A stretch of DNA of 64,000 nt from positions 248,001 to 312,000 of the forward strand of contig NC_014838.1 of the NCBI RefSeq assembly GCF_000175935.2, in the 5' to 3' direction. Both the position numbers and the translations under genes were made by a program. This stretch comes from Pantoea sp. At-9b. Its GTDB lineage: Bacteria > Pseudomonadota > Gammaproteobacteria > Enterobacterales > Enterobacteriaceae. Positions 51,718 through 60,891 of this stretch are shown here, one piece after another. Under the pieces are notes generated by a model. It was given only the letters and a program-made list of their open reading frames with translations. It was not told the DNA's origin and made no database searches. Within the stretch, counting starts at the first letter, position 1. Every line of letters starts with the position of its first letter.

Positions 51718-52986
51718 ATGACATCATTAAAAACTGCAACAGACACGCTGGTGATTGGTGCGGGTCAGGCCGGGGTTGCCATGAGTGAGCACCTGACGCG
51801 CCTTGATATTCCGCATCTGGTACTGGAAAAAAATCGTATTGCGGAATCCTGGCGCAGCCGTCGCTGGGATTCGCTGGTAGCCAATGGCCCGGCCTGGCAT
51901 GACCGCTTTCCTGGCATGGAATTTCCCGGTTGCTCCCCGGACAGCTTTGTGGCGAAAGAACAGGTTGCTGATTATTTTGTCAGCTATGCCGCCATGAACC
52001 AGTCACCGATCCGTACCGGTGTCGAAGTGCTAAGCGTAGAACGTCATCAGGGTCAGGCTGGCTTCATCGTGACAACTTCCGAGGGCGTGATTCATGCGCA
52101 GCGTGTTGTGGCGGCCACCGGTCCGTTCCAGCGTCCGGTCATTCCGGCGATTGCGCCGCAACTCAGCCGCGTACAACAGTTACATTCAGCCGATTATAAA
52201 AACCCGCAGCAACTGCCCGCAGGCGGCGTATTGGTAATTGGTGCCGGTTCTTCGGGTGTGCAGATTGCGGATGAACTGCAACGCGCCGGTAAGCCAGTAT
52301 GGTTGTCCGTGGGGCCACACGATCGCCCACCACGAGCCTATCGAGGCCGGGATTTTTGCTGGTGGCTTGGGGTGTTGGGATTGTGGGATGCCGCCGCCAG
52401 CCAGCCAGGGAAAGAGCACGTCACCATTGCCGTCAGTGGGGCGCGTGGCGGGCATACCGTTGATTTCCGTCGCCTGGCAGCACAGGGGGTTAACCTTGTC
52501 GGTCTGACCGCCAGCTTTAGCGGTGAGACGGTTCGTTTCCAAAACGATCTTGCGGTGAATATTGAACGCGGAGACGCAAACTATTTGGCGCTGCTCGATG
52601 CTGCCGATGCCTACATCGCACGCAACGGCCTCGATTTACCGCCAGAACCGCAAGCGCGTGAGTTCCTGCCGGACCCGGCCTGTGTCACCGATCCTCAGTT
52701 GTCCCTGCATTTTGCCGAGGCGGGCATCACCAGCATTATCTGGGCCACCGGTTACGTGACCGATTACAGCTGGCTGAAGGTCAATGCCTTTAATGAACAG
52801 GGTAAACCGCAGCACCATCGCGGCGTGTCCAGTGAACCGGGTGTCTACTTCCTCGGCTTACCGTGGTTGTCACGCCGTGGTTCCACCTTTATCTGGGGCG
52901 TCTGGCATGATGCCAAATTTATCGCCGACCAGATTGCCATTCAGCGCCAGTACCAGCAGTACCGCGCACCTTCAGATTCGTTTTGA
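51718..52986 (+). CDS. Flavin-containing monooxygenase
   Basis: 422 residues. FAD-binding GAGQAG (14-19) and NADPH-binding GAGSSG (about 175-180) are present, with the FMO-type ATGPFQRPVIP and LHSADYKNP segments between them and an ATGYVTDYSW motif near the end. Class B monooxygenases of this small type oxidise N or S atoms or carbonyls of soluble substrates. It starts an operon with RidA, DUF1028 and an M20 deacylase, so it may act on an N-acyl or amino compound. Seventeen bases separate it from the RidA gene. Confidence 0.88.
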   Translation: MTSLKTATDTLVIGAGQAGVAMSEHLTRLDIPHLVLEKNRIAESWRSRRWDSLVANGPAWHDRFPGMEFPGCSPDSFVAKEQVADYFVSYAAMNQSPIRTGVEVLSVERHQGQAGFIVTTSEGVIHAQRVVAATGPFQRPVIPAIAPQLSRVQQLHSADYKNPQQLPAGGVLVIGAGSSGVQIADELQRAGKPVWLSVGPHDRPPRAYRGRDFCWWLGVLGLWDAAASQPGKEHVTIAVSGARGGHTVDFRRLAAQGVNLVGLTASFSGETVRFQNDLAVNIERGDANYLALLDAADAYIARNGLDLPPEPQAREFLPDPACVTDPQLSLHFAEAGITSIIWATGYVTDYSWLKVNAFNEQGKPQHHRGVSSEPGVYFLGLPWLSRRGSTFIWGVWHDAKFIADQIAIQRQYQQYRAPSDSF

Positions 52987-53003
52987 TAGCGACAGGAACC
53001 GTT

Positions 53004-53429
53004 ATGCCAACTCATCAACGTATTCGTATGTTTAACACCAAAGAAACCTATCCCAACCAGACGCTGGACAACGATTTGTGCCAGGCGGTGCGTGCAGGCA
53101 ACACTGTCTATGTGCGCGGCCAGGTTGGCACCGACTTTGAAGGCAACCTGGTGGGACTGGGTGATCCGCGTGCGCAAACCGAGCAGGCGATGAAAAACCT
53201 CAAGCAGTTGCTGGAAGAGGCGGGCAGTGACCTCAGCCATATCGTCAAAACCACCACCTATATTATCGACCCACGTTACCGTGAGCCGGTTTACCAGGAA
53301 GTGGGGAAATGGCTGAAAGGGGTCTTCCCGATTTCCACCGGCCTGGTGGTCTCGGCCCTGGCACAACCGCAGTGGCTGATGGAAATCGACGTGATTGCGG
53401 TGATCCCGGACGACTGGGAGGCAAAATGA
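53004..53429 (+). CDS. RidA/YjgF family protein
   Basis: 141 residues from the ATG at 53004 (AGGA upstream). The RidA core is clear: a conserved AVRAGNTVYVRGQVGTDFEGNL, then EQAMKNLKQLLEEAGSDLSHIVKTTTYI and a VVSALAQPQWLMEIDVIAVI end. RidA proteins hydrolyse reactive enamine or imine intermediates to keto compounds and ammonia. In this operon it may handle imines made by the monooxygenase. Its stop overlaps the DUF1028 start (ATGA). Confidence 0.88.
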   Translation: MPTHQRIRMFNTKETYPNQTLDNDLCQAVRAGNTVYVRGQVGTDFEGNLVGLGDPRAQTEQAMKNLKQLLEEAGSDLSHIVKTTTYIIDPRYREPVYQEVGKWLKGVFPISTGLVVSALAQPQWLMEIDVIAVIPDDWEAK

Positions 53430-54100
53430 CGCTCTCGATTGCGGCCCGTTGTACCGAGTCTGGTCAGTTGGGGATCGCCATCAGTTCGTCCAGCATTGCC
53501 GTGGGCGCGCGCTGCCCTTGGCTGGTGGCTGGCATTGGTGCGGTGTCCAGCCAAAACATCACGCTGCCCGCGCTGGGGCAGCAGATCCTGACCCATCTGG
53601 AAACGGGCCTCGCCCCGGACCAGGCGCTGAAAAGCGCGCTGGCGGAAGATCGCTTTAGCGAATATCGCCAGGTGACGGTGATTGATGCCAGCGGCAGGAT
53701 CGCCGCGTTCAGCGGCGATAAAACCTTGGGTATCTATAACGTGGTGCAGGGTGACAATTGCGTGGCAGCGGGGAATATGCTGGCGGATAAGACGGTCATT
53801 AACGCGATGGTGGCGGCATTTGCCACCGCAACTGGCGAACTCACCAGCCGCCTGATTATGGCGTTGCAGGCCGGGATCAACGCGGGTGGTGAAGCCGGGC
53901 CAGTGCACTCGGCGGCGGTGAAGGTGGTGGATGATTACACCTGGCCGCTGGTGGATCTGCGTGTTGACTGGGCGGAGGAAGACCCGCTGGCGGAACTGCA
54001 TGCATTGTGGCTGGCGTATGAGCCGCAGATGCAGGCCTATGTGACACGCGCACTCGATCCACGCGATGCCCCCAGCTATGGCGTACCCGGCGATGAGTAG
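53426..54100 (+). CDS. DUF1028 family (Ntn-hydrolase-like) protein
   Basis: 224 residues from the ATG at 53426 (GGGAGG upstream, ATGA overlap with RidA). The N-terminal MTLSIAARCTESGQLGIAISSSSIAVGARCPW, then GAVSSQNITLPALGQ and VQGDNCVAAGNMLAD match DUF1028, a family with a proteasome-like fold often encoded with RidA and M20 peptidases. The threonine at position 2 could be the N-terminal nucleophile after Met removal, as in Ntn hydrolases; that is inference. Its end overlaps the M20 gene by eight bases. Confidence 0.85.
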   Translation: MTLSIAARCTESGQLGIAISSSSIAVGARCPWLVAGIGAVSSQNITLPALGQQILTHLETGLAPDQALKSALAEDRFSEYRQVTVIDASGRIAAFSGDKTLGIYNVVQGDNCVAAGNMLADKTVINAMVAAFATATGELTSRLIMALQAGINAGGEAGPVHSAAVKVVDDYTWPLVDLRVDWAEEDPLAELHALWLAYEPQMQAYVTRALDPRDAPSYGVPGDE

Positions 54101-55238
54101 CGCGGTGCGCGAGATTCTGGCGGCCCTGCTGGCGTTTGATACCACCAGCCGCGAATCCAACCTGGCGCTGATTGCCTGGATTGAGGACTTCCTCGCCCGG
54201 CGCGGGATCGCCTCTCAGCGCATCATGGATGACAGCGGGCGCAAAGCCAATCTGTATGCGCGGCTGGGACCGCCCGGTGAGGGCGGGGTGATGCTCTCAG
54301 GTCATACTGATGTGGTGCCGGTGGACGGCCAACACTGGTCCGTCCCGCCCTTTGAGCTGACCGAACAGGACGGTCGCTACTATGGGCGTGGCAGCGCCGA
54401 TATGAAAGGGTTTATCGCCTGCGTGCTGGCGGCGCTGGATGACTTTCTGGCGCAGCCGTTACGCATGCCGTTGCACCTCGCCTTCTCCTACGATGAAGAA
54501 GTGGGTTGCCTGGGAGTGCGCAGCATGGTGGATTACCTGCGTGCGTCACAAGATAAACCGGCGATGTGTATCATCGGTGAACCGACCAGCATGCACCCGG
54601 TATATGGGCACAAGGGCAAGATAGGGATACGTTGCCAGGTGCATGGGCACGCCTGTCACTCGGCTTATGCACCGTCGGGGGTCAATGCCATCGAGTATGC
54701 CGCCAGGTTGATTAATCGCCTTGGCGAGGCGGCGCAACAGCTCCGACAACGCCAGGATACTCGCTTTGATCCCCCGTTCAGCACCGTGCAAACCGGGGTG
54801 ATTTACGGGGGCAGTGCCCTCAACATTGTGCCGCAGGATTGCCAGTTTGATTTTGAAATCCGTTATTTGCCGCAAGATGATGTGCAAGGGGTGATTGCTG
54901 AGGTTGAACAGTTTGCGCAGCAACAGTTGTTACCGCAGATGCAGGCGGTAGCAACCGAAAGCGCGATCCGTTTTCACACGATCAGCCAGTATCCGGGGTT
55001 ATTGACCGATCCTCAGTCGCAATTCGCGCAGTGGCTGGCGCAGTGGAGCGGTAGCGATGCGTTCTCTACGGTGGCCTTTGGCACCGAGGGCGGGTTGTTT
55101 GATGAAGCAGGCATCGCCACACTGATCTGTGGGCCTGGCAGCATGGATCAGGGCCACAAGCCGGATGAGTTTATCGCGGTTGCGCAGCTTGAGCGTTGTA
55201 TGGCGATGCTCGCCAATTTGTGCCAGTGGATGCGCTAA
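54093..55238 (+). CDS. M20-family deacylase (ArgE-like)
   Basis: 381 residues from the ATG at 54093, inside the DUF1028 end; ATGs at 54066 and 54078 are less likely. Zinc residues of the M20/ArgE family are intact: His71 (LSGHTDVVP), Asp103 (GRGSADMKG), the catalytic Glu135-Glu136 pair (YDEEVGC), a Glu in IIGEPTSM and a late His in DQGHKPDEF. ArgE removes the acetyl group from N-acetylornithine. In this operon the substrate is more likely another N-acyl amino compound, as the biosynthetic argE would be elsewhere. Ends the operon, convergent with the LacI gene. Confidence 0.9.
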   Translation: MSSAVREILAALLAFDTTSRESNLALIAWIEDFLARRGIASQRIMDDSGRKANLYARLGPPGEGGVMLSGHTDVVPVDGQHWSVPPFELTEQDGRYYGRGSADMKGFIACVLAALDDFLAQPLRMPLHLAFSYDEEVGCLGVRSMVDYLRASQDKPAMCIIGEPTSMHPVYGHKGKIGIRCQVHGHACHSAYAPSGVNAIEYAARLINRLGEAAQQLRQRQDTRFDPPFSTVQTGVIYGGSALNIVPQDCQFDFEIRYLPQDDVQGVIAEVEQFAQQQLLPQMQAVATESAIRFHTISQYPGLLTDPQSQFAQWLAQWSGSDAFSTVAFGTEGGLFDEAGIATLICGPGSMDQGHKPDEFIAVAQLERCMAMLANLCQWMR

Positions 55239-55257
55239 AGTACAGCCTGCGTGGTGG

Positions 55258-56280
55258 TCAGCCCCCACGCACCGACCCGCGCCATACCACATCCGCCTGA
55301 TACAGGCGGGTGTCGTGCTGCTGACCTTCCAGCGCTTCCTCGCATTCCGCCTGCATCAGCCAGTCCACCGCATCACGGGCAAACTGTTCCACCGGCTGAG
55401 CAAAGGTGGTGAGGTGGTACGAAGACCAACCCGCCTGCGCAATATTATCGAAACCGATCAGACACAGATCTTCAGGAATGCGTAGGCCAAAACGATGCCG
55501 TGCCTCGTCCATAAAGCCGCAGGCGACCAGGTCGGTGACACAAAATACTGCGTCCGGGCGCTGATGGCGCGTCAGCAGGCGATGCGCCAGAATCTGACCG
55601 CTTTCATACGAGGTGGTGCCGAAGCGCTCGACCATCACCGGCAGTCCGGCAGCCTGGGCCGCCGCCAGAAAATCGCTCTCGCGCTTCATCAGGCTTGGCG
55701 TACCCGCCAGCGAGTTGGCAAACGCGAGACGGCGACACCCGGCCCGGGCGAAGGCCATCACCGCGGTGGCCGCTGCCGCCGCCGAATCCAGGTTGATGCA
55801 TAACGAGCCGGGTACGTTTTCATCACGGTTAATCAAAATGATGCGTTGCCCGTGTTTGTAGCATTGCCGGGTAATCGCGCTGTCAGGCATGCCGGACAAG
55901 ATGATTGACGCATCGGCACGGAAATTAATCGCCTGTTGCAGCGCGCCAGAGACGCTATTGTCGGAACGGTCAGTATTAATCAACATCGCCACTTTGCCCG
56001 CTTCCTGCAAAAACTGCGTTAACCAACGCACCAGACTGGCACGGTAAGGCGTGGCAAGTTCAGAGACGATCAGGCAGACGATACCGCTGCGGTTACGCAC
56101 CAGGCCGCGTGCCAGGTGATTAACGTGATAACCCAATTCCTCCGCTGCTTTCATCACCCGGGCACGGGTGGTGGCAGAGACGCTGGCACCCGGCGTAAAA
56201 GCGCGGGACACCGCCGAGCGGGAGACCCCGGCGCGCTCTGCCACATCCTGAGCACTGACCACCGTTTTCTCGTTTTGCAT
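55258..56280 (-). CDS. LacI-family regulator
   Basis: 340 residues. The N-terminal helix-turn-helix and hinge read VSAQDVAERAGVSRSAVSRAFTPGASVSATTRARVMKAAEELGYHVNHLARGL. The periplasmic-binding-like domain follows (SGIVCLIVSELATPYRASLV, later VFCVTDLVACGFMDEARHRFGLRIPEDLCLIGFDN). It is divergent from the importer-phosphatase operon, and two LacI-type operators lie between the starts. It should repress that operon until its sugar or polyol ligand appears. Confidence 0.92.
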   Translation of the reverse strand: MQNEKTVVSAQDVAERAGVSRSAVSRAFTPGASVSATTRARVMKAAEELGYHVNHLARGLVRNRSGIVCLIVSELATPYRASLVRWLTQFLQEAGKVAMLINTDRSDNSVSGALQQAINFRADASIILSGMPDSAITRQCYKHGQRIILINRDENVPGSLCINLDSAAAAATAVMAFARAGCRRLAFANSLAGTPSLMKRESDFLAAAQAAGLPVMVERFGTTSYESGQILAHRLLTRHQRPDAVFCVTDLVACGFMDEARHRFGLRIPEDLCLIGFDNIAQAGWSSYHLTTFAQPVEQFARDAVDWLMQAECEEALEGQQHDTRLYQADVVWRGSVRGG

Positions 56281-56324
56281 CGTTAATCTCCCAGCATCAA
56301 CTGACTGGAAAGCAGTCTGCCCGA

Positions 56325-56344
56325 TTTTGCAAAGCTGTGCAAAA
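56325..56344. promoter_or_regulatory. LacI-type operator O1
   Basis: TTTTGCAAAGCTGTGCAAAA, arms TTTTGCA/TGCAAAA, 45 bp upstream of the LacI gene start. Shares the TTTGCA/TGCAAA half-sites with the second operator. Confidence 0.75.
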
Positions 56345-56379
56345 TGATTCGCGTCGTAATTGTTTCAATTTTGTGACAC

Positions 56380-56415
56380 AGCCTGTCAATTGCTCTGCAA
56401 GCCAATTGACAGGCT
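56380..56415. repeat. Perfect 13-base inverted repeat between the operators
   Basis: AGCCTGTCAATTG (56380-56392), ten-base loop, CAATTGACAGGCT (56403-56415), followed by ATTTT. It could be a terminator for leftward or rightward readthrough, a binding site for another regulator, or a leader hairpin. Confidence 0.6.
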
Positions 56416-56433
56416 ATTTTATGTTCTCTACAA

Positions 56434-56453
56434 ATTTGCACACATGTGCAAAT
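56434..56453. promoter_or_regulatory. LacI-type operator O2
   Basis: ATTTGCACACATGTGCAAAT, arms TTTGCACA/TGTGCAAA, 46 bp upstream of the binding protein gene. Centre-to-centre spacing to O1 is 109 bp, suitable for looping. Confidence 0.78.
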
Positions 56454-56499
56454 AACAAGGTGCCAGTGAAGCACCACCCTGCAAACCAAGGAGAACATC

Positions 56500-57528
56500 A
56501 TGCGCTACACCCCTCTGTACGTCGCACTATCCGTCTGTTGCACTGCACTGCCGTTCACCGCCGCTGCGGCGGGTAATCTCAATATGATTTGTTCTGCGGA
56601 TGTGGTGGTGTGCGAACACATGACGCGCATCTTCAGCCAATCGCACCCGGATATTCAGGTCAATATGGTGCGGCTCTCGGCGGGCGAAGCCTATGCGCGC
56701 ATCCGCAGTGAAGCACGCAATCCGCGCACGGATATCTGGTGGGCCGGTACCGGCGATCCCCATATGCAGGCCGCCGATGAGGGATTGACGCAGGTCTACA
56801 AATCGCCGCTGCTGGACCAGCAACAACCGTGGGCGCAGAAACAGGCGGAGAACTCCGGTTATCGTACCGTCGGTATTTATGCGGGTGCACTCGGTTGGGG
56901 TTACAACACCAAATTGCTGGCGGATAAAAAACTGCCTGCGCCAGCCTGCTGGAAAGATTTGCTCAATCCGGCCTTCAAAGGCGAGATCCAGATCGCTAAC
57001 CCCAACTCTTCCGGTACGGCTTACAACACCCTGGCGACACTGGTGCAGATCATGGGTGAGGATCAGGCGTTCGACTACCTGAAAAAGCTCAACGCCAATA
57101 TCTCGCAGTACACCAAATCGGGTTCTGCCCCGGTGAAAGCCGCCGCGCGCGGCGAGACCACGGTCGGCATCGTGTTTATGCACGATGCGGTGGCGATGCA
57201 GGTGGATGGCTTCCCGATCAAAACCGTCGCCCCCTGCGAAGGTACCGGCTATGAAATCGGTTCGATGTCGATCGTCAAAGGGACGCGCAATCTGGCGAAC
57301 GCCAAAGTCTGGTACGACTGGGCGTTGAGCGCCGACGCGCAATCGCATATGAAAGAAGCCAAATCCTTCCAACTGCCGTCCAATCGCAACGCGGCGATCT
57401 CCGAATATGCGCCACGTTTCGAAAACATCAAACTGATCGATTACGACTTCAAAACTTACGGCGACTCCGCCAAACGCAAAGCGTTGCTCAGCCGCTGGGA
57501 CAAAGAGATTGGTGCCAGCGCGCAGTAA
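56500..57528 (+). CDS. ABC periplasmic binding protein, AfuA-like
   Basis: 342 residues with AAGGAGAA ahead of the ATG. The Sec signal ends near AAAA (residue 24). The mature protein starts NLNMICSADVVVCEHMTRIF and has NPRTDIWWAGTGDPHMQAADEG and NPNSSGTAYNTLATLVQIMG, typical of the AfuA/ferric-type binding proteins. AfuA in Actinobacillus and enterohaemorrhagic E. coli binds hexose phosphates, not iron. The phosphatase and LacI genes beside it support a phosphorylated sugar or polyol ligand here. First gene of a four-gene operon. Confidence 0.87.
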   Translation: MRYTPLYVALSVCCTALPFTAAAAGNLNMICSADVVVCEHMTRIFSQSHPDIQVNMVRLSAGEAYARIRSEARNPRTDIWWAGTGDPHMQAADEGLTQVYKSPLLDQQQPWAQKQAENSGYRTVGIYAGALGWGYNTKLLADKKLPAPACWKDLLNPAFKGEIQIANPNSSGTAYNTLATLVQIMGEDQAFDYLKKLNANISQYTKSGSAPVKAAARGETTVGIVFMHDAVAMQVDGFPIKTVAPCEGTGYEIGSMSIVKGTRNLANAKVWYDWALSADAQSHMKEAKSFQLPSNRNAAISEYAPRFENIKLIDYDFKTYGDSAKRKALLSRWDKEIGASAQ

Positions 57529-57572
57529 CTCCATGCTGAGATGCGGTGGCTCCGGCCTGATGTCCGCTTCAG

Positions 57573-57586
57573 CCTGAATTTTCAGG
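57573..57586 (+). repeat. Small hairpin between binding protein and permease genes
   Basis: CCTGAA-TT-TTCAGG immediately before the permease ribosome site (GAGGTG). It may limit permease translation relative to the binding protein. Confidence 0.5.
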
Positions 57587-57598
57587 TCGAGGTGATTT

Positions 57599-59830
57599 AT
57601 GAATGCGAACAATCGTCGTTTCGTCGGCGCGTTGCTTGCCGGTGCGCTAGCCCTGACGCTGCTCCCCTGGTACAGCCTCGAAAGCGGTTTCTTTTCCGGT
57701 AGCTGGCTCCTGTCCTTGTGGAGCGATGCGGCAAATGCGCCGGCACTGTGGCAGATGGTGGCCTTTCAGCACCCGTGGCTGGGGGGCGCGGTGGCGCTTT
57801 ATCTGCTGTGTGCCGCCTGTGGCTTGTTGGCCCCGGGCGGCCTGCGTAGCCGTTTGCTGCTGTTGTTCAGCGCCCTTGGCGTGCTGTTTCTGATTATGGA
57901 AGGGCATGCGATTGGCTACAGCGGCTGGAGTTGGCTGTGGCTGGAAAACCAGTTTGGTGCCTTGCAGCAGGGGCAACCGGCGATGGGAGCCGGTGCGTTG
58001 CTGATGTTGACTACCTTTCTGCTGCTGTTCTCCTTTGCACTGGCTGAGCGTGGGGTGTTGAAAGGCGATGCCTTTGTCGTTTCCGCGTTGGTGCTACTGA
58101 CGGCACTGGTCAGTCTCTTTGTGCTTTATCCGGTGCTGAGCATGTTTGTGGTTTCGGTGCAGGACGTTGACGGCAGCTTTAACCCCAATGGCTTAATCAG
58201 CAATCTCCAGGACCCTTCCATCTGGAGCTTCGGTTGTCTGAGCGGCGGCAACTGCGGCACGGCATGGCGCACGTTATGGCTGGCGCTGATGACCGCCAGC
58301 GGTTCGACGCTGCTGGGACTGGCTTTTGCACTGGCCGCGACGCGCACACCGCTGCCGATGAAAAAAGCGCTGCGCATGTTAACCATCCTGCCGATTATTA
58401 CGCCCCCCTTTGTGATTGGCCTGGCATTGATTCTGCTGTTTGGCCGTTCTGGCGTGGTGACTGAGCATCTGGCAGCGTTGTTTGGCATCGAACCGGGACG
58501 CTGGCTCTACGGCCTCACCGGCATCTGGATCGCTCAGGTGTTGTCGTTCACCCCCATCGCTTTTTTGGTCTTGATCGGCGTGGTGGAGGGCGTTAGCCCG
58601 TCGCTGGAGGAGGCCTCGCAGACGCTGCGCGCTGATCGCTGGCGTACCTTCACCCGCATTTCGCTCCCCTTGATGGCCCCCGGTCTGGCAAACGCCTTTT
58701 TGATCAGTTTTATCGAGAGCATGGCTGACTTCGGCAATCCGATGGTGCTGGGCGGGAGCCACGGCGTGTTGTCGACGGAGATCTTCTTCTCGGTGGTCGG
58801 GGCGCAGAACGATCCCAGCCGCGCAGCGGTGCTGGCGATGATTTTGCTGTGCTTCACGCTGGCGGCTTTTATCCTGCAACGCCTGTGGCTGGGCGGGAAA
58901 AACTTCGCTACCGTTACCGGCAAAGGCGATGGTGGCAACCACGGCCAGCTCCCGCGTGCGCTGCGCTATGGCGTTTATGGCATGGTGCTGCCGTGGGGTC
59001 TGTTTACGCTGGTGATCTACGGCATGATCCTGGTGGGTGGCTTCGTGCAGTCGTGGGGGCTGAACGATACGTTGACGCTGGAACATTACATCCGCGCGTT
59101 CCGCATTACTTTTACCGACGGCCATCTGTTGTGGAGCGGGGTGGCGTGGAACTCCTTCTGGACCACGCTGGAGATCGCGCTGATTGCCGCGCCGTTGACG
59201 GCCATCGTCGGCCTGCTTACCGCCTGGTTGATCGTGCGTCAGAAGTTTGCCGGTCGTCAGACCTTCGAATTTCTGTTGATGCTGAGTTTCGCCATTCCCG
59301 GCACGGTGATCGGTGTCAGCTACGTGATGGCTTACAACCTGCCGCCGCTGGAGATCACCGGCACCGCAATGATCCTGATTGCCTGCTTTGTGTTTCGTAA
59401 TATGCCGGTGGGCGTGCGCGGCGGTATCGCGGCGATGAGCCAACTGGATAAAAGCCTCGATGAAGCCTCGCTGACGCTGGGGGCCAACAGTTTCCGCACG
59501 CTGCGCAAAGTGGTGCTGCCACTGCTGAAACCGGCGATCAGCGCGGCACTGGTGTACGCCTTTGTGCGCGCCATCACCTCCATCAGCGCGGTGATCTTCC
59601 TCGTCTCCGCCCAGTACAACATGGCGACCTCGTACATCGTCGGATTGGTCGAAAACGGTGAATACGGCGTGGCGATCGCCTATTCAACGGTGTTGATCGT
59701 GGTGATGCTGCTGATCATCGGCGTGTTTCAGTGGCTGGTGGGTGAACGTCGTCTGCGCCGGGTGGCGCGTCCGGTGGAAGCGGCCACACCGCCCGCTACT
59801 CCCTCATTAACTCAGGAAGGTGCTGTATGA
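57599..59830 (+). CDS. Large fused ABC permease, AfuB-like
   Basis: 743 residues with GAGGTG upstream. An N-terminal extension of about four membrane segments (1-160) is followed by two permease domains. Coupling loops are LEEASQTLRADRWRTFTRISLPLMAPGL (about residue 340) and LDEASLTLGANSFRTLRKVVLPLLKPA (about residue 625). This double-domain iron(III)/AfuB-type permease is encoded as one chain in many such systems. It forms the whole membrane channel. The stop overlaps the ATPase start (ATGA). Confidence 0.88.
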   Translation: MNANNRRFVGALLAGALALTLLPWYSLESGFFSGSWLLSLWSDAANAPALWQMVAFQHPWLGGAVALYLLCAACGLLAPGGLRSRLLLLFSALGVLFLIMEGHAIGYSGWSWLWLENQFGALQQGQPAMGAGALLMLTTFLLLFSFALAERGVLKGDAFVVSALVLLTALVSLFVLYPVLSMFVVSVQDVDGSFNPNGLISNLQDPSIWSFGCLSGGNCGTAWRTLWLALMTASGSTLLGLAFALAATRTPLPMKKALRMLTILPIITPPFVIGLALILLFGRSGVVTEHLAALFGIEPGRWLYGLTGIWIAQVLSFTPIAFLVLIGVVEGVSPSLEEASQTLRADRWRTFTRISLPLMAPGLANAFLISFIESMADFGNPMVLGGSHGVLSTEIFFSVVGAQNDPSRAAVLAMILLCFTLAAFILQRLWLGGKNFATVTGKGDGGNHGQLPRALRYGVYGMVLPWGLFTLVIYGMILVGGFVQSWGLNDTLTLEHYIRAFRITFTDGHLLWSGVAWNSFWTTLEIALIAAPLTAIVGLLTAWLIVRQKFAGRQTFEFLLMLSFAIPGTVIGVSYVMAYNLPPLEITGTAMILIACFVFRNMPVGVRGGIAAMSQLDKSLDEASLTLGANSFRTLRKVVLPLLKPAISAALVYAFVRAITSISAVIFLVSAQYNMATSYIVGLVENGEYGVAIAYSTVLIVVMLLIIGVFQWLVGERRLRRVARPVEAATPPATPSLTQEGAV

Positions 59831-60879
59831 ACACAGGTTCCGTGGTGTTTGAACACGTCTCGAAATGCTTTGCCGGATTTACCGCGTTGCCGGATCTGTC
59901 GCTGACCGTGGAACCCGGCAGCCTGGTGACGCTGCTGGGTCCCTCCGGCTGTGGCAAAACCACCACGCTCCGCCTGCTGGCGGGGCTGGAGCATCCCACC
60001 TCCGGGCGCATTCTGATCGGCGGTAAAGATGTGACCCATCTGCCTGCCAACGAACGCGATGTGGCGATGGTCTTTCAGTCGTATGCGCTGTTTCCGCATA
60101 TGAGCGCGCTCGACAACATTATGTATGGCCTGTTGTCGTCAGGCATCAGCAAGCGGGAAGCGCAGGACCGCGCGCGCAATGGGTTGAAACTGGTAGGGCT
60201 GGAAAATCAGGGGGCGCGCTTGCCGTCGGAACTGTCGGGGGGGCAGCAGCAGCGCATAGCAGTGGCGCGCGCCCTGGTGCTGGAGCCGCAGGTATTGCTG
60301 CTCGACGAACCTCTGTCAAACCTCGATGAGCGTCTGCGCCGTCGGGTGCGTACCGATATCCGCGATCTGCAACAACGACTGGGTTTTACGGCGGTGTACG
60401 TCACCCATGACCAGGAAGAGGCGCTGGCGGTCTCCGATAAAATTATTGTCATGAAAGAAGGGGATATTGCTCAGCAGGGCGCGCCGGAAAGCCTGTACCT
60501 GACACCCAACTCGGTGTTTATCGCCGACTTTATGGGGGAAGCGAATATTTTGCCGTGCGAAGTGGAACGGGTCGAAGGCAGCGAAGCACTGGTACGTCTC
60601 GGCAGCCAGCGCTTTCGCGTGCGGCATAGCGCCGCGAAAACCGGCAGCGCGCAGCTTTCTGTCCGCCCGCAATTTATCACGCTGGGCCAGCAGAACGGTG
60701 GCGCGCTGCGTGGTGAGGTGACCCACTGCACCTGGCTGGGTGATCACATTGAATATGAAGTGGCGACCGAATTAGGTTCGTTGTTTATCGTCGATGCACA
60801 GATGGAACAACAGCACCCGCTGGCGACCTCGGTTGCGATTGATTTTAAACCCCAGGGGCTTGCCCTGATTGCCGGATAA
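59827..60879 (+). CDS. ABC transporter ATPase, AfuC/FbpC-like
   Basis: 350 residues. Walker A GPSGCGKTT, Q-loop AMVFQSYALFPHM, signature LSGGQQQRIAVARAL, Walker B VLLLDEPLSNLD and switch His in THDQEEAL are intact. A TOBE-type regulatory domain occupies about 240-350. It overlaps the permease gene by four bases and energises the AfuA-like importer. The phosphatase-family gene follows after 12 bases with AAGGAG. Confidence 0.93.
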   Translation: MNTGSVVFEHVSKCFAGFTALPDLSLTVEPGSLVTLLGPSGCGKTTTLRLLAGLEHPTSGRILIGGKDVTHLPANERDVAMVFQSYALFPHMSALDNIMYGLLSSGISKREAQDRARNGLKLVGLENQGARLPSELSGGQQQRIAVARALVLEPQVLLLDEPLSNLDERLRRRVRTDIRDLQQRLGFTAVYVTHDQEEALAVSDKIIVMKEGDIAQQGAPESLYLTPNSVFIADFMGEANILPCEVERVEGSEALVRLGSQRFRVRHSAAKTGSAQLSVRPQFITLGQQNGGALRGEVTHCTWLGDHIEYEVATELGSLFIVDAQMEQQHPLATSVAIDFKPQGLALIAG

Positions 60880-60891
60880 CAAGGAGCAACG

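Noticed and set aside
56527..57612. Long minus-strand frame opposite the AfuA-like gene
   Set aside because: Antisense shadow caused by codon bias of the real gene; no start signal or family.
58379..59443. 354-codon minus-strand frame opposite the AfuB-like permease
   Set aside because: Low-complexity His/Gln/Arg-rich shadow of a membrane protein gene, not a real product.
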